DNA from: an uncultured Bacilli bacterium
GTDB taxonomy: Bacteria; Bacillota_I; Bacilli_A; RF39; UBA660
Reading direction: 5' to 3'
Assembly (NCBI GenBank): GCA_905236935.1
Contig: CAJOQL010000080.1
Location: 1-13,014 of the forward strand
Length of the DNA: 13,014 nucleotides
The notes below the pieces were generated by a model. It made no database searches and was not told the origin of the DNA. It saw only the letters and a list, made by a program, of their open reading frames with translations. Made by a program: the position numbers and the translations under genes. Positions 1 to 7,522 of the stretch are shown here, piece by piece. Each line of letters begins with the position of its first letter. Within the stretch, counting starts at the first letter, position 1.

Positions 1-17
1 TCCCGTACGAACCGCCA
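1..17 (+). tRNA. 3' end of a tRNA, probably tRNA-Asp (partial)
   Basis: Only the 3' strand of the T stem (CCCGT, 2-6), the 3' acceptor strand (ACGAACC, 7-13), a G discriminator (14) and an encoded CCA (15-17) are inside the window. A G discriminator just upstream of tRNA-Phe matches the Asp-Phe order common in Bacillota tRNA clusters. The anticodon is outside the window, so the identity is inferred; tRNA-Glu is the main alternative. Confidence 0.7.
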
Positions 18-20
18 TTT

Positions 21-96
<76 letters not shown>

Positions 97-102
97 GTTT
101 TT

Positions 103-137
103 AAGCCTTAAAAAGTCTTTACAACAAGGCTTTTTTT
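103..137 (+). terminator. Probable terminator of the tRNA-Asp/Phe transcript
   Basis: AAGCCTT (103-109) pairs with AAGGCTT (126-132) and the strand runs on into seven T residues (131-137). The 16-base loop is long but can hold a small inner AAAG/CTTT pairing. It lies seven bases after the CCA end of tRNA-Phe. Confidence 0.65.
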
Positions 138-237
138 AATGCAAATCTAATTTTAAAAAAATATATAATAACTATATCCAAAAAATCATTTTTTTAAAAA
201 TATTAACGAATGTATACTATATTTTCCCTAATATTTT

Positions 238-246
238 TGATATAAT
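238..246 (+). promoter_or_regulatory. Extended -10 promoter for the NAGPA/LRR operon
   Basis: TGATATAAT (238-246) is an extended -10 element of the form TGnTATAAT. No convincing TTGACA-like -35 box lies 16-18 bases upstream, which is typical where the TG extension compensates. The start codon follows 24 bases later. Confidence 0.6.
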
Positions 247-270
247 TTATATTATAGTAGGGTGAGTAGA

Positions 271-1644
271 ATGAAGTTAAGCAAAAGAAAAATTGACAAA
301 TTAATTGATGAATACAATAATTTTACTTATAAAGATCTAGTAAAATCTAAAGATAATTTACCTTTTAAACTTAAAAAAACTTATATTAACAAAAAATCTA
401 TTGAAATATTTATGGATTTAGTTAAAGAAAATATTAAAGAAAATTTAAGTATTTATAAAAAACATAAAATATCTTATAAAAATGAAGTATATTTATTACC
501 GGATTTCTATGCTTTAAATAATATTCCTATTCAAGTAAAAGAAAAATTTATATTTAAGTTTTTATATGATAAAAATCCTGACTTTAAGAATAAATTTGAA
601 AAAAAATATAATAAAATTCTTACTAAGCATTTAATTTTAAAATCTTTATCATTTGTAGGAACATTCCTACTATTTTTAACAGTAGGCTTATATTTAACTT
701 TAAAAGTTGTTTGTTATGGCCCATCAACTAAGGCAAGAAATATGTTTGTATCAACATTTTTAGAAACAGGAATGTTAAAATTTATTCCTAGACTTGTAAT
801 GAGTGAAAAAGAAATTAACAATATCGTAAATAAAAATAACTTATTAGAATTCAATGAAGAAATTGATACTGATAAAGTAGTTGTAAATGAAGAAACAAAA
901 ACTGATGAAATTGAAATTAAAAAGGTTTATGGTAATAATTTCTTCGGCATGATGATGATTGTCCATGACCCATCAAGAGTGAAATTAGCAACCACTTACC
1001 CATTTTCAAAATATGGGAAAGAATTAAATGAAATTGTAGAATTAAATAACGCGATAGGTGCAGTAAATGGTGGACTTTATGAATCACTAGGCAATCACGG
1101 AGGATATCCTGTTGGTGTAGTTGTATCAAATGGTCAAATTCAGTATAACGACCCAAATGGTAAAGGTTATCACTTAATTGGGTTTGATACAGACAATAAA
1201 CTAAGAATTTTGTCTTTAGTAGGATTAGACGCAAATGGTGTTACAGAATTAGTTAAAAAAGAAAAAATAAGAGATGCGGTTACATTCCAAGAAGAGTTTA
1301 GTGATGCTAATAACCATTTTGTAAAGTTAATAATAAATGGAGAAAATAGAAAAACTAATGGGCTTGGTAGTGGTGCAAACCCAAGAACTGCTATTGGTCA
1401 GCGAGCAGATGGTACAGTTTTATTCCTTGTTACTGATGGAAGAGGAATATCTGGACATTTAGGAGCTACTGCTAGTGATCTAATTGACGTTATGAGCAAA
1501 TATGGTGCAGTAAATGCAGCTAATATTGATGGCGGTTCATCATCATCTATGTTCTATAAAGGTGAATATTTAATGACATCTGTTACTTTATATTATAGTA
1601 ATTCATCTTGGCGCTTACCAGATGCATTCATAGTTACAAAGTAG
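271..1644 (+). CDS. Membrane-anchored phosphodiester glycosidase (NAGPA-domain protein)
   Basis: 457 residues from ATG 271. GGGTGAG at 260-266 places the Shine-Dalgarno site just before this ATG and makes an in-frame GTG at 262 unlikely. Residues 1-120 are a lysine-rich, probably cytosolic region that I do not recognise. Residues about 121-147 form one transmembrane helix, followed by an acidic linker. From about 219 to the end is the NAGPA (DUF2233-type) fold: NPRTAIGQ at 370-377, a DGR turn at 389-391 and NIDGGSSSSM at 418-427. Family members hydrolyse sugar-1-phosphodiester bonds; eukaryotic NAGPA uncovers mannose-6-phosphate, and bacterial relatives are linked to envelope or exopolysaccharide glycans. 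The domain is therefore expected outside the membrane; the natural substrate is unknown. It is the first of three genes, with 7 bases to the next. The domain call is firm, the substrate is not. Confidence 0.9.
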   Translation: MKLSKRKIDKLIDEYNNFTYKDLVKSKDNLPFKLKKTYINKKSIEIFMDLVKENIKENLSIYKKHKISYKNEVYLLPDFYALNNIPIQVKEKFIFKFLYDKNPDFKNKFEKKYNKILTKHLILKSLSFVGTFLLFLTVGLYLTLKVVCYGPSTKARNMFVSTFLETGMLKFIPRLVMSEKEINNIVNKNNLLEFNEEIDTDKVVVNEETKTDEIEIKKVYGNNFFGMMMIVHDPSRVKLATTYPFSKYGKELNEIVELNNAIGAVNGGLYESLGNHGGYPVGVVVSNGQIQYNDPNGKGYHLIGFDTDNKLRILSLVGLDANGVTELVKKEKIRDAVTFQEEFSDANNHFVKLIINGENRKTNGLGSGANPRTAIGQRADGTVLFLVTDGRGISGHLGATASDLIDVMSKYGAVNAANIDGGSSSSMFYKGEYLMTSVTLYYSNSSWRLPDAFIVTK

Positions 1645-1651
1645 GTGAAAT

Positions 1652-2755
1652 ATGAAAAAAATATTAAAATATAAAAATGCGTTAATTATTTTTTCTGTAT
1701 TTTTAATTTTCCTTTTATCATTTTATCTTCAAGCCTTATATAAAAGTCTTGCTAAGTTTGAGGAAAATGATGTTGATAACTATATTAATTCCGTAATAAA
1801 TAACCTAAAAGACAAAGAATACATTAATAAATACTTAAAAGATGAAAAAGTATCAAATAAATTCGAAAATAATGTTTCAAAACTTGATGCCTTTACAAAT
1901 GCTTTTAATAAAAATAACGTTTCTTACTTAAAAGTTGATAATAATGTTTATGAACTTCTTAATAATAATAATCGTATTGCAACCCTAACCCTTAAAGAAA
2001 ATAAAGAAGAATCAGTATTAGGTCTTTTAAGTTATACTCCATTAGATATTGCTAATTTATCATTTGATAAAGGAATATATAGTTATAAGATAAAAGCTAA
2101 CAGCACTTATAAAGTATATGTTAATGATATCTTATTAAGTAGTGATTTCATTAAAGAAACAAAAGAATATGAAGAACTTGATAGACCTAACATAAAAAAA
2201 TTAACTCCCAAAATTTATATTTATGAAATTGACAATTTATTAGAAGAACCTACTATTAAAATTCAACAAGCAAATAAAGAAATAATTTCTCCAGATATAA
2301 AAGATAACGAATATGAAGCAAGCAATCCCATAATATATAATAGTTATGAAGAAGCAAAAAAACATTTAAAAAATAATTTTAATCCACTAGTTATCGCTAA
2401 AAATTGGAGTTTATACTTAACTGCCGACTTAAACGGAAGAAATGGTTTTTATACTCTTCAACCAAATTTATTAAAAGGAACAGACCTTTACACTAGAGCT
2501 AGAAATTGGTCAATCAACTATGATATTAACTTTACATCTCCTCATACATTATCTGACAAACCATTTACAGATGTAAAAATGGATAATTTTAAATTTTATG
2601 GCAATGATTTCTTTACAGTAGATATAAAACTAACTAAAAATATGATTCTTTCAAATGGTGTCAATAAAACTGATGAATTAAATGAAACATTTTATTATTC
2701 TTACATAGATGGTAATTATAAATTAATTGATATGAAATCTATCGAGGAAATATAA
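1652..2755 (+). CDS. Single-pass membrane protein, unrecognised extracellular domain
   Basis: 367 residues, not recognised as a named family. AGGTGA at 1643-1648, overlapping the previous stop codon, precedes the ATG at close range. Residues about 8-30 are a single hydrophobic helix after a short lysine-rich start, and there is no lipobox cysteine, so the rest should face outward. Residues about 60-170 end in a strand-rich stretch (YKIKANSTYKVYVNDILLSS) that resembles small beta domains seen in secreted Bacillota proteins. The C-terminal part from about 228 carries an EEAKKHL helix and an AKNWSLYL segment and ends in beta strands. This pattern could be an NTF2-like fold, a weak guess. It lies between the NAGPA gene and the LRR gene with almost no spacing, so co-translation and a shared surface role are likely. 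Confidence 0.85.
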   Translation: MKKILKYKNALIIFSVFLIFLLSFYLQALYKSLAKFEENDVDNYINSVINNLKDKEYINKYLKDEKVSNKFENNVSKLDAFTNAFNKNNVSYLKVDNNVYELLNNNNRIATLTLKENKEESVLGLLSYTPLDIANLSFDKGIYSYKIKANSTYKVYVNDILLSSDFIKETKEYEELDRPNIKKLTPKIYIYEIDNLLEEPTIKIQQANKEIISPDIKDNEYEASNPIIYNSYEEAKKHLKNNFNPLVIAKNWSLYLTADLNGRNGFYTLQPNLLKGTDLYTRARNWSINYDINFTSPHTLSDKPFTDVKMDNFKFYGNDFFTVDIKLTKNMILSNGVNKTDELNETFYYSYIDGNYKLIDMKSIEEI

Positions 2756-2756
2756 T

Positions 2757-4058
2757 ATGAACAAGAAAAGTATTATTACTATTGTTATAATCCTTTTTTT
2801 ATTAACAACAAGTTTTTTTATAACAGAGCATTTAAATAAACCAAAAGAAGTCTCTATTGGAAACGCTGAATATTTAAATAACGCTAAAGAACTAGATTTA
2901 TCAAATAATAGTTTAGATAATGATAATAACTGGTTAACAAAATTTAGAGAATTTAAAAATCTTAAAAAAGTAAACTTAAAAAATCAAATTATAACTAGTG
3001 AACAAGAAAAGTATTTATTACTAAATTACCCTAATATAAAATTTAACATGGATATATATTACAAAATATATGAAGATTTATATAATGAGAATATCACTGA
3101 ATTAGATTTATCAAACATATCAGTTGATGACAAATTAATTAATTATTTAAAACCATTTAAAAATCTTCAAAAAATTGAATTTAAAAATAATAAACTCAAA
3201 TTAGAATTAATGAGTAAATTAGTAAAAGAATATCCGAATATAGATTTTAATTGGCCAATAAATTACCAAAATAAAACTATTTCTAAAGAAGATGAAAAGA
3301 TAAGCTTTATTAACAATAAAAATTTAAAAATAGCAGAAATAAAAGATTTAATTACCATATTACCTAATCTTAAAGAAATTGACTTTTCAGATTCCAACTT
3401 AACTAATGAAGAACTAGATTCATTAAGAAAAAGCTTTCCAAATATTAATATCATTTGGCGCTTACATTTAGGCAAATGGTCCCTAAAAACTAATGATGTA
3501 GCTTTCTCAGTATTAGTAGGTAAAATTGATTATGTAAGATTAACTAGTAAAGATATTGAAGTTTTAAAATACTGTACTAACTTAAAAGCATTAGACTTAG
3601 GACATCAAGCAATTGAAGACATAAGCATCATTGGAACCTATCTAAAAGATCTTCGTATATTAATCCTTGCTGATAACAAAGTAAAAGACCTTACACCATT
3701 AAAAAATTTAAAACATCTTCATTATCTTGAACTATTTGTCAATAAAATTAATGATTTTTCACCTCTAACTGAATTAAAAGAATTAGTTGACATAAATATT
3801 GGATATAATGATGCTTCCAATATTGAACCATTATTAAAACTTGGCAACATTGAAAGATTTTGGCTTGTTAATGGTGGCATTACAGAAAAAGATCGCCAAA
3901 CTTTAAAAAATGCTTATCCTAACGCAATAGTAAATACAACATGGAGTTTAAGCTCTACTGAAAAAGGATGGCGCAATCACCCAAGATATTATGCTATGAT
4001 TGATATGTTTCATAAAAAGAATTATCTTAGTGAAGAATTTTCAAAATACGATAAATAA
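2757..4058 (+). CDS. Membrane-anchored leucine-rich-repeat protein
   Basis: 433 residues, starting one base after the previous stop; GAGGA just before that stop supplies the ribosome site. A helix at residues about 6-22 anchors the protein. Residues 44-237 hold three copies of a long module with LDLSN-type strands and a closing Y/FPNI motif at 91, 159 and 227, a period of 68-69 residues. Residues 277-370 switch to classical bacterial LRRs with a 22-residue period (LKALDL, LRILIL, LHYLEL, LVDINI, IERFWL). A final partial copy of the long module (YPNAIVNTTW) leads into a GWRNHPRYYAMIDM tail, resembling the end of other Bacillota LRR proteins I recall. LRRs normally form curved protein-binding surfaces; no enzyme motif is present. 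A surface binding role is inferred. The likely terminator after this gene closes the operon. Confidence 0.88.
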   Translation: MNKKSIITIVIILFLLTTSFFITEHLNKPKEVSIGNAEYLNNAKELDLSNNSLDNDNNWLTKFREFKNLKKVNLKNQIITSEQEKYLLLNYPNIKFNMDIYYKIYEDLYNENITELDLSNISVDDKLINYLKPFKNLQKIEFKNNKLKLELMSKLVKEYPNIDFNWPINYQNKTISKEDEKISFINNKNLKIAEIKDLITILPNLKEIDFSDSNLTNEELDSLRKSFPNINIIWRLHLGKWSLKTNDVAFSVLVGKIDYVRLTSKDIEVLKYCTNLKALDLGHQAIEDISIIGTYLKDLRILILADNKVKDLTPLKNLKHLHYLELFVNKINDFSPLTELKELVDINIGYNDASNIEPLLKLGNIERFWLVNGGITEKDRQTLKNAYPNAIVNTTWSLSSTEKGWRNHPRYYAMIDMFHKKNYLSEEFSKYDK

Positions 4059-4063
4059 GACAT

Positions 4064-4098
4064 AAAAGTGTTGAGTTTATAACCAATGCTTTTTTTTT
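4064..4098 (+). terminator. Probable terminator of the NAGPA/LRR operon
   Basis: AAGTGTTG (4066-4073) pairs with CCAATGCTT (4084-4091 region) through eight base pairs, two of them G-U, around a 10-base loop. An A tract precedes it and a run of nine T residues begins at 4090. The stem is modest but sits directly after the operon's last stop codon. Confidence 0.5.
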
Positions 4099-4108
4099 CT
4101 ATTTTTTA

Positions 4109-4117
4109 TGCTATAAT
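4109..4117 (+). promoter_or_regulatory. Extended -10 promoter of the alpha/beta hydrolase gene
   Basis: TGCTATAAT (4109-4117) is a perfect TGnTATAAT element. A TTGAGT at 4071-4076 is 35 bases upstream, too far to serve as its -35 box. AGGTGG (4128-4133) and ATG 4138 follow. Confidence 0.6.
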
Positions 4118-4137
4118 ATCAACTCATAGGTGGTTTT

Positions 4138-5127
4138 ATGAATTTTTTAAAGCACATAATTTTAACATACAATATAAAAGATTTTTTAGACATATACAAA
4201 TATATACTTATAATAGTACCAATTTCTCTTATATGCTTTATAATCATCGATTTTTTTTATAAAGATAATTTAAGAATAAAAAAGAGAATAGTATATATAA
4301 CGATATTATTAATTCCATGGCTATTTATAAATATGATTATAATGATAATACCAAATGATACAAAAACTACAATAAATATAAAATATGAGGAAATTAACAA
4401 TATTCCTAAAGATTCACAAGAAAAAATTAATCATGACATATCTATAAAAGAACAAGAAAAAATTAAAAAATATTTAAATATTCCAAGTGGCTCATCATTA
4501 AATAAATATTTAACAACAAATAATAAAACTATAAATTATTATCAAATCGTTTCAAAAAATCCCACATATGATATGCCATTAATAATATATTTACATGGTG
4601 ATGGAGAAACTTATAATATAAAATCTATTCCAAATTTACCTATTTATAAATATATCTTAAATGAATACATAAATAATCCCTTCATTTTTATCGCACCACA
4701 TACTACTAAAAGGGACTGGATAAGCACTAGCGTAACTACAAATTTAAAAGAATTAATTGATTATGTAATAAACACTTACCACATTGATAAAAGTAAGGTA
4801 ATAATAATTGGTGCATCTCGTGGTTCTATGGGAGTTTGGAATATGATAAGTATTTATGGAGATTTTTTTTCTTCTGCTTGTCCAATTAGCTGGCACCCAA
4901 CTACAAATCTAAATTATAATAATTTAGTTAAAGTCCCAATTTATGCTATTTCAGGTAATTCTCAATATCCAGAAAATGAAGTTAATAAGAAGATGACTGA
5001 AGTAGTTAATAGGATAAATGAACTAGGAGGTAGTGCAATTATGAAAACTTATAACGGAGAGACACATGATACTATTGCTTCAGCTCTTTCTAGTAAAGAA
5101 ATATTTGACTATCTATTAGAGAAATAA
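4138..5127 (+). CDS. Membrane-tethered alpha/beta hydrolase (esterase-like)
   Basis: 329 residues with AGGTGG at 4128-4133 before the ATG. Two hydrophobic helices (about 21-40 and 50-71) tether it, with the two ends of this hairpin on the same side. From about 145 it is an alpha/beta hydrolase of the esterase D / PHB-depolymerase kind. LIIYLHGDGE (148-157) is the oxyanion strand, FIFIAPH (182-188) is the next strand, and IIIGASRGSMG (222-232) is the nucleophile elbow with Ser227. NGETHD (306-311) supplies His310. The usual acid position, GxxD before the last helices, reads GNSQ (273-276), so the acid may be supplied by Glu279 or Glu281 or be absent. Substrate is unknown; esters or a cell-wall acyl group are guesses. 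It has its own promoter and no obvious terminator before the next gene. Confidence 0.85.
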   Translation: MNFLKHIILTYNIKDFLDIYKYILIIVPISLICFIIIDFFYKDNLRIKKRIVYITILLIPWLFINMIIMIIPNDTKTTINIKYEEINNIPKDSQEKINHDISIKEQEKIKKYLNIPSGSSLNKYLTTNNKTINYYQIVSKNPTYDMPLIIYLHGDGETYNIKSIPNLPIYKYILNEYINNPFIFIAPHTTKRDWISTSVTTNLKELIDYVINTYHIDKSKVIIIGASRGSMGVWNMISIYGDFFSSACPISWHPTTNLNYNNLVKVPIYAISGNSQYPENEVNKKMTEVVNRINELGGSAIMKTYNGETHDTIASALSSKEIFDYLLEK

Positions 5128-5153
5128 GCATTAAAAGTATTTTAAAAATTAAT

Positions 5154-5182
5154 TTGATAAAAAGAAAATTTTATGATAATAT
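5154..5182 (+). promoter_or_regulatory. Promoter of the transglutaminase-like gene
   Basis: TTGATA (5154-5159) lies 17 bases before TAATAT (5177-5182). The TG at 5174-5175 also gives an extended -10. An alternative TATAAT at 5180-5185 would have a 20-base spacer and is less likely. AGGGGGA at 5197-5203 is the ribosome site. Confidence 0.55.
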
Positions 5183-5208
5183 AATAAACAACAAAAAGGG
5201 GGATAAAA

Positions 5209-6207
5209 ATGAATACAAGTTTTTTTATAAACAAAAAGAGTTTTTCTGCATATAAAGAATTACTTGAATATTTAATTAAATCTAAAGAAAAACTTATATT
5301 ATTACCTACAATTGAGCAATTTGAATTACTTGAAGAAATGTATCAAAAAGTTAAAGAATATTCTCTATATTTATATGATAATAATGATAAATTTTATTTC
5401 TTTTATAGCAAAATTATTAACATATTAACAGAATGTGAAAATATGGTAAAAGGATTAAATTTAGATTCTAATTCCTCAAAATACAAAGTAGAAGAATTTA
5501 TCAAAGTGCATTCAATAGAAACATTATTAGATTTTATTGTAACTAATGTAAGAAAAAAGATAACTGATGAATATATTCTTTATGCAAAGAGTTCTTTAAA
5601 TATTAATAATCCACATATACGTATAGATCAATTAGATTTATCAGGAAAATGCGAAACAATAAGTTATTATGTTAAAGAAGAGTTTGCAAAATTTGGAATT
5701 GACTGTGAAATAATTAGAATAGACCCAGCCTTTAGCCAAAAACTTAATCTATACAATAATAAAGGATATCATTACTTTAATAAAATAAGTTTTCAAGGTA
5801 AAGAATACATTATTGATTTAAGTTATAGTCAATTCTTTAAACAAGATAGTAGTAATATGTTGTCTAAACTTGGAGTACCATTCAGTTTACCATGCAAACC
5901 TGGTATATACATGTTAATTGATAAAAATAGAGCAAAAGTTGCAACAACCATAATAGATAGAGGATGGATTATTTTAACCGAAGAAAACATTAAACATTAC
6001 TTTGATGGATTTATGTTATCATCTAGAAATGGTTTATATTACGAATTACTAGGTAAAGTTGAATATCAAACAGAATACGATTTTGATGATTACTTTAACT
6101 TTTTAAACGATTGTGACTCTGTAATAAATTATGAACCAATTGAAGGATTAGGCTATCAAAAAAGGCCTCTTAAAAATCCTTATATAAATTTTAAATTAAA
6201 TAAATAG
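5209..6207 (+). CDS. Predicted transglutaminase-like cysteine enzyme, cytosolic
   Basis: 332 residues; AGGGGGA (5197-5203) precedes ATG 5209. There is no signal peptide and no transmembrane helix. Residues 1-130 are mostly helical and unrecognised. The centre has the layout of the transglutaminase / papain-like core: SGKCETI with Cys148 at the start of a helix, GYHYFNKI with His188 after a strand, and EYIIDLSYSQF with Asp203 on the next strand. The 40- and 15-residue spacings fit a Cys-His-Asp triad in that order. Members of this fold act as proteases, amidases, transglutaminases or deamidases, so the reaction cannot be chosen here. It has its own promoter and terminator and faces the minus-strand pair. 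It could be a housekeeping peptidase-like enzyme or an effector. The fold call is inferred from motif order and spacing only. Confidence 0.72.
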   Translation: MNTSFFINKKSFSAYKELLEYLIKSKEKLILLPTIEQFELLEEMYQKVKEYSLYLYDNNDKFYFFYSKIINILTECENMVKGLNLDSNSSKYKVEEFIKVHSIETLLDFIVTNVRKKITDEYILYAKSSLNINNPHIRIDQLDLSGKCETISYYVKEEFAKFGIDCEIIRIDPAFSQKLNLYNNKGYHYFNKISFQGKEYIIDLSYSQFFKQDSSNMLSKLGVPFSLPCKPGIYMLIDKNRAKVATTIIDRGWIILTEENIKHYFDGFMLSSRNGLYYELLGKVEYQTEYDFDDYFNFLNDCDSVINYEPIEGLGYQKRPLKNPYINFKLNK

Positions 6208-6211
6208 TTAT

Positions 6212-6246
6212 AAAAAATCTGCAACCAACTAAGTTGTAGATTTTTT
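6212..6246 (+). terminator. Strong terminator, probably bidirectional
   Basis: AAAAAATCTGCAAC (6212-6225) pairs with GTTGTAGATTTTTT (6233-6246): 14 base pairs with one G-U, and a 7-base loop. A tracts on one side and T tracts on the other allow it to stop transcription in both directions between two convergent genes. Confidence 0.85.
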
Positions 6247-6251
6247 AAAAG

Positions 6252-6276
6252 AAAAACTATACCTTTTTGGTATAGT
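6252..6276 (-). terminator. Terminator of the minus-strand small gene
   Basis: ACTATACC (6256-6263) and GGTATAGT (6269-6276) form a perfect 8 bp stem with a 5-base loop. Read on the minus strand, the stem is followed by TTTTTCTTTT, so it ends transcripts of the 87-residue gene. It begins eight bases past that gene's stop codon. Confidence 0.8.
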
Positions 6277-6283
6277 CCTTAAA

Positions 6284-6547
6284 TTAAAATCTTATAGTAT
6301 TTTGAATAGTTTCACTTGGTTGCATTTCTTGTTCAACACGAGCAATAACTTCACCTAATAAAGCAGCATTTTCTTCTTTTCTAAGTTCAGGATTGCAACA
6401 AATAATAGCTTTAATAATACTTTCTTTATTTAAGCCAGATATTTTAAGCATATTTTTGCTTCCTTTACTTTCTACACCAAAATGTCCTTCAACTGTCATA
6501 TCTGGTTGAGCAACAAATGGTCTTAAAATTTCATCAACTGTTTTCAT
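6284..6547 (-). CDS. Small soluble protein of unknown function (87 aa)
   Basis: I do not recognise this protein. It starts MKTVDEILRPF, has no signal peptide or membrane segment, and carries adjacent cysteines (IICCNPEL) in the middle, followed by a probable charged helix (RKEENAALLGEVIARVEQEM). The start is well supported: a strong GAGGGGG Shine-Dalgarno sequence lies a few bases upstream. A near-consensus promoter (TTGACA, 16 bases, TATAAT) lies at 6574-6601. A dedicated terminator follows the stop. The full set of promoter, ribosome site and terminator makes this a real, probably well-expressed gene. Its promoter lies in the short gap after the radical SAM gene, so it can also be reached by read-through from there. 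The CC pair could bind metal or be redox-active, but nothing else supports that. Confidence 0.85.
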   Translation of the reverse strand: MKTVDEILRPFVAQPDMTVEGHFGVESKGSKNMLKISGLNKESIIKAIICCNPELRKEENAALLGEVIARVEQEMQPSETIQNTIRF

Positions 6548-6573
6548 TATTATTTCCCCCTCAACGCTTATAT

Positions 6574-6601
6574 ATTATACACACTTTTTACTTAATGTCA
6601 A
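6574..6601 (-). promoter_or_regulatory. Consensus sigma-A-type promoter of the 87-aa gene
   Basis: On the minus strand TTGACA (6596-6601) and TATAAT (6574-6579) are both perfect consensus hexamers separated by 16 bases. This is the best-matching promoter in the window and begins ten bases beyond the radical SAM gene's stop codon. Confidence 0.82.
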
Positions 6602-6611
6602 TAGAAAATTT

Positions 6612-7511
6612 CTAATTATAGTCAATCCCTTGATATGCTTTATCTTTTTTTAACTTTTTTACGATTCCATTTAAAATATCAATCTTTTTTATTGCCCAAA
6701 GTGGTTCGATTAAATCTTCTTTTTTAGGATCACCTGTTAACCTATGCACAACAATACTTGGATTTAATAAACGTAGTTGTTTACAAACAATATCAATATA
6801 TTCATCTCTTGATAAGAGTTTAAAAGGATTATTTATGTACATCTCAGCAAGTTTAGTATTCTTAACAATAAATAAATTATGAATTTTAATTCCATTTATA
6901 CCAAGATTATTTAAATACCTAATATTTTCTAGCATCATATCTTCCGTTTCATTAGGTAGACCATTAATAATATGAGCTATTACGTTTATATTAAGAGCTT
7001 TTAGCTTTCTTACACAGTCTGTAAAATTAGCTTTATCATGACCACGATTTATAAATTTTAATGTTTCATTAAATGATGATTGAAGGCCTAATTCAACTGT
7101 TAAAAAAGTTCTTTCATTTAGTTCTTTCAAATACTCAAAGCATTCATCAGAAATTGAGTCAGACCTAGTTCCAATAGATAAACCAATAACATTAGGAAAT
7201 GAGAGTACTTCTTCAAAACGCTTTTTTAAATTCTCAACCTTATCAAAAGTATTTGTAAAAGAGCCAAAATAAGCTATATATTTTGCATTTGGCCATTTAT
7301 TATCTGCAACTATACTTTGCTCATCATATTGTTCCTTCAAACTTTTATTTACACTACCTGCATACTCATAACTTCCAGAGCAAAATATACATCCACTTCC
7401 TCCATTTAATCTATTTGGACAAGTAAATCCACCATTAAAAGATAATTTAACCACCTTACAGCCAAACTTACTTTTATAATAATCAGATAAATTGTTATAA
7501 TACACCTTCAT
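6612..7511 (-). CDS. ytqA: TIGR01212-type radical SAM protein (YtqA/YhcC family)
   Basis: About 299 residues from the ATG at 7509-7511, close to the family norm. The iron-sulfur motif CPNRLNGGSGCIFC gives Cys31, Cys41 and Cys44. The CxxxxxxxxxCxxC spacing and the NGGFTCPNR lead are hallmarks of this family, unlike the usual CxxxCxxC. Further family-like segments are GLSIGTRSD, LTVELGLQS, HIINGLPNE and the VVHRLTGDP end. The enzyme should cleave S-adenosylmethionine with a 4Fe-4S cluster. From memory, the Bacillus subtilis member was recently tied to wobble-uridine (mnm5U) modification of tRNA; I cannot confirm that here. The start is uncertain. GGTG directly abuts the ATG, whereas a GTG two codons later (7503-7505) has GGTGA at normal spacing, so translation may begin there. 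The longer in-frame reading up to 7586 would overlap the divergent gene and its promoter and is rejected. Confidence 0.92.
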   Translation of the reverse strand: MKVYYNNLSDYYKSKFGCKVVKLSFNGGFTCPNRLNGGSGCIFCSGSYEYAGSVNKSLKEQYDEQSIVADNKWPNAKYIAYFGSFTNTFDKVENLKKRFEEVLSFPNVIGLSIGTRSDSISDECFEYLKELNERTFLTVELGLQSSFNETLKFINRGHDKANFTDCVRKLKALNINVIAHIINGLPNETEDMMLENIRYLNNLGINGIKIHNLFIVKNTKLAEMYINNPFKLLSRDEYIDIVCKQLRLLNPSIVVHRLTGDPKKEDLIEPLWAIKKIDILNGIVKKLKKDKAYQGIDYN

Positions 7512-7522
7512 CACCAATTTAT

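Noticed and set aside
262..270. GTG start three codons before ATG 271
   Set aside because: The GGGTGAG ribosome site overlaps this GTG, so it fits ATG 271 and leaves the GTG without one.
917..1234. Minus-strand open frame of 105 residues
   Set aside because: It lies wholly inside the NAGPA domain coding region, has no ribosome site and encodes nothing recognisable.
3263..3475. Minus-strand open frame inside the LRR gene
   Set aside because: It is an antisense shadow of the LRR repeats with no ribosome site.
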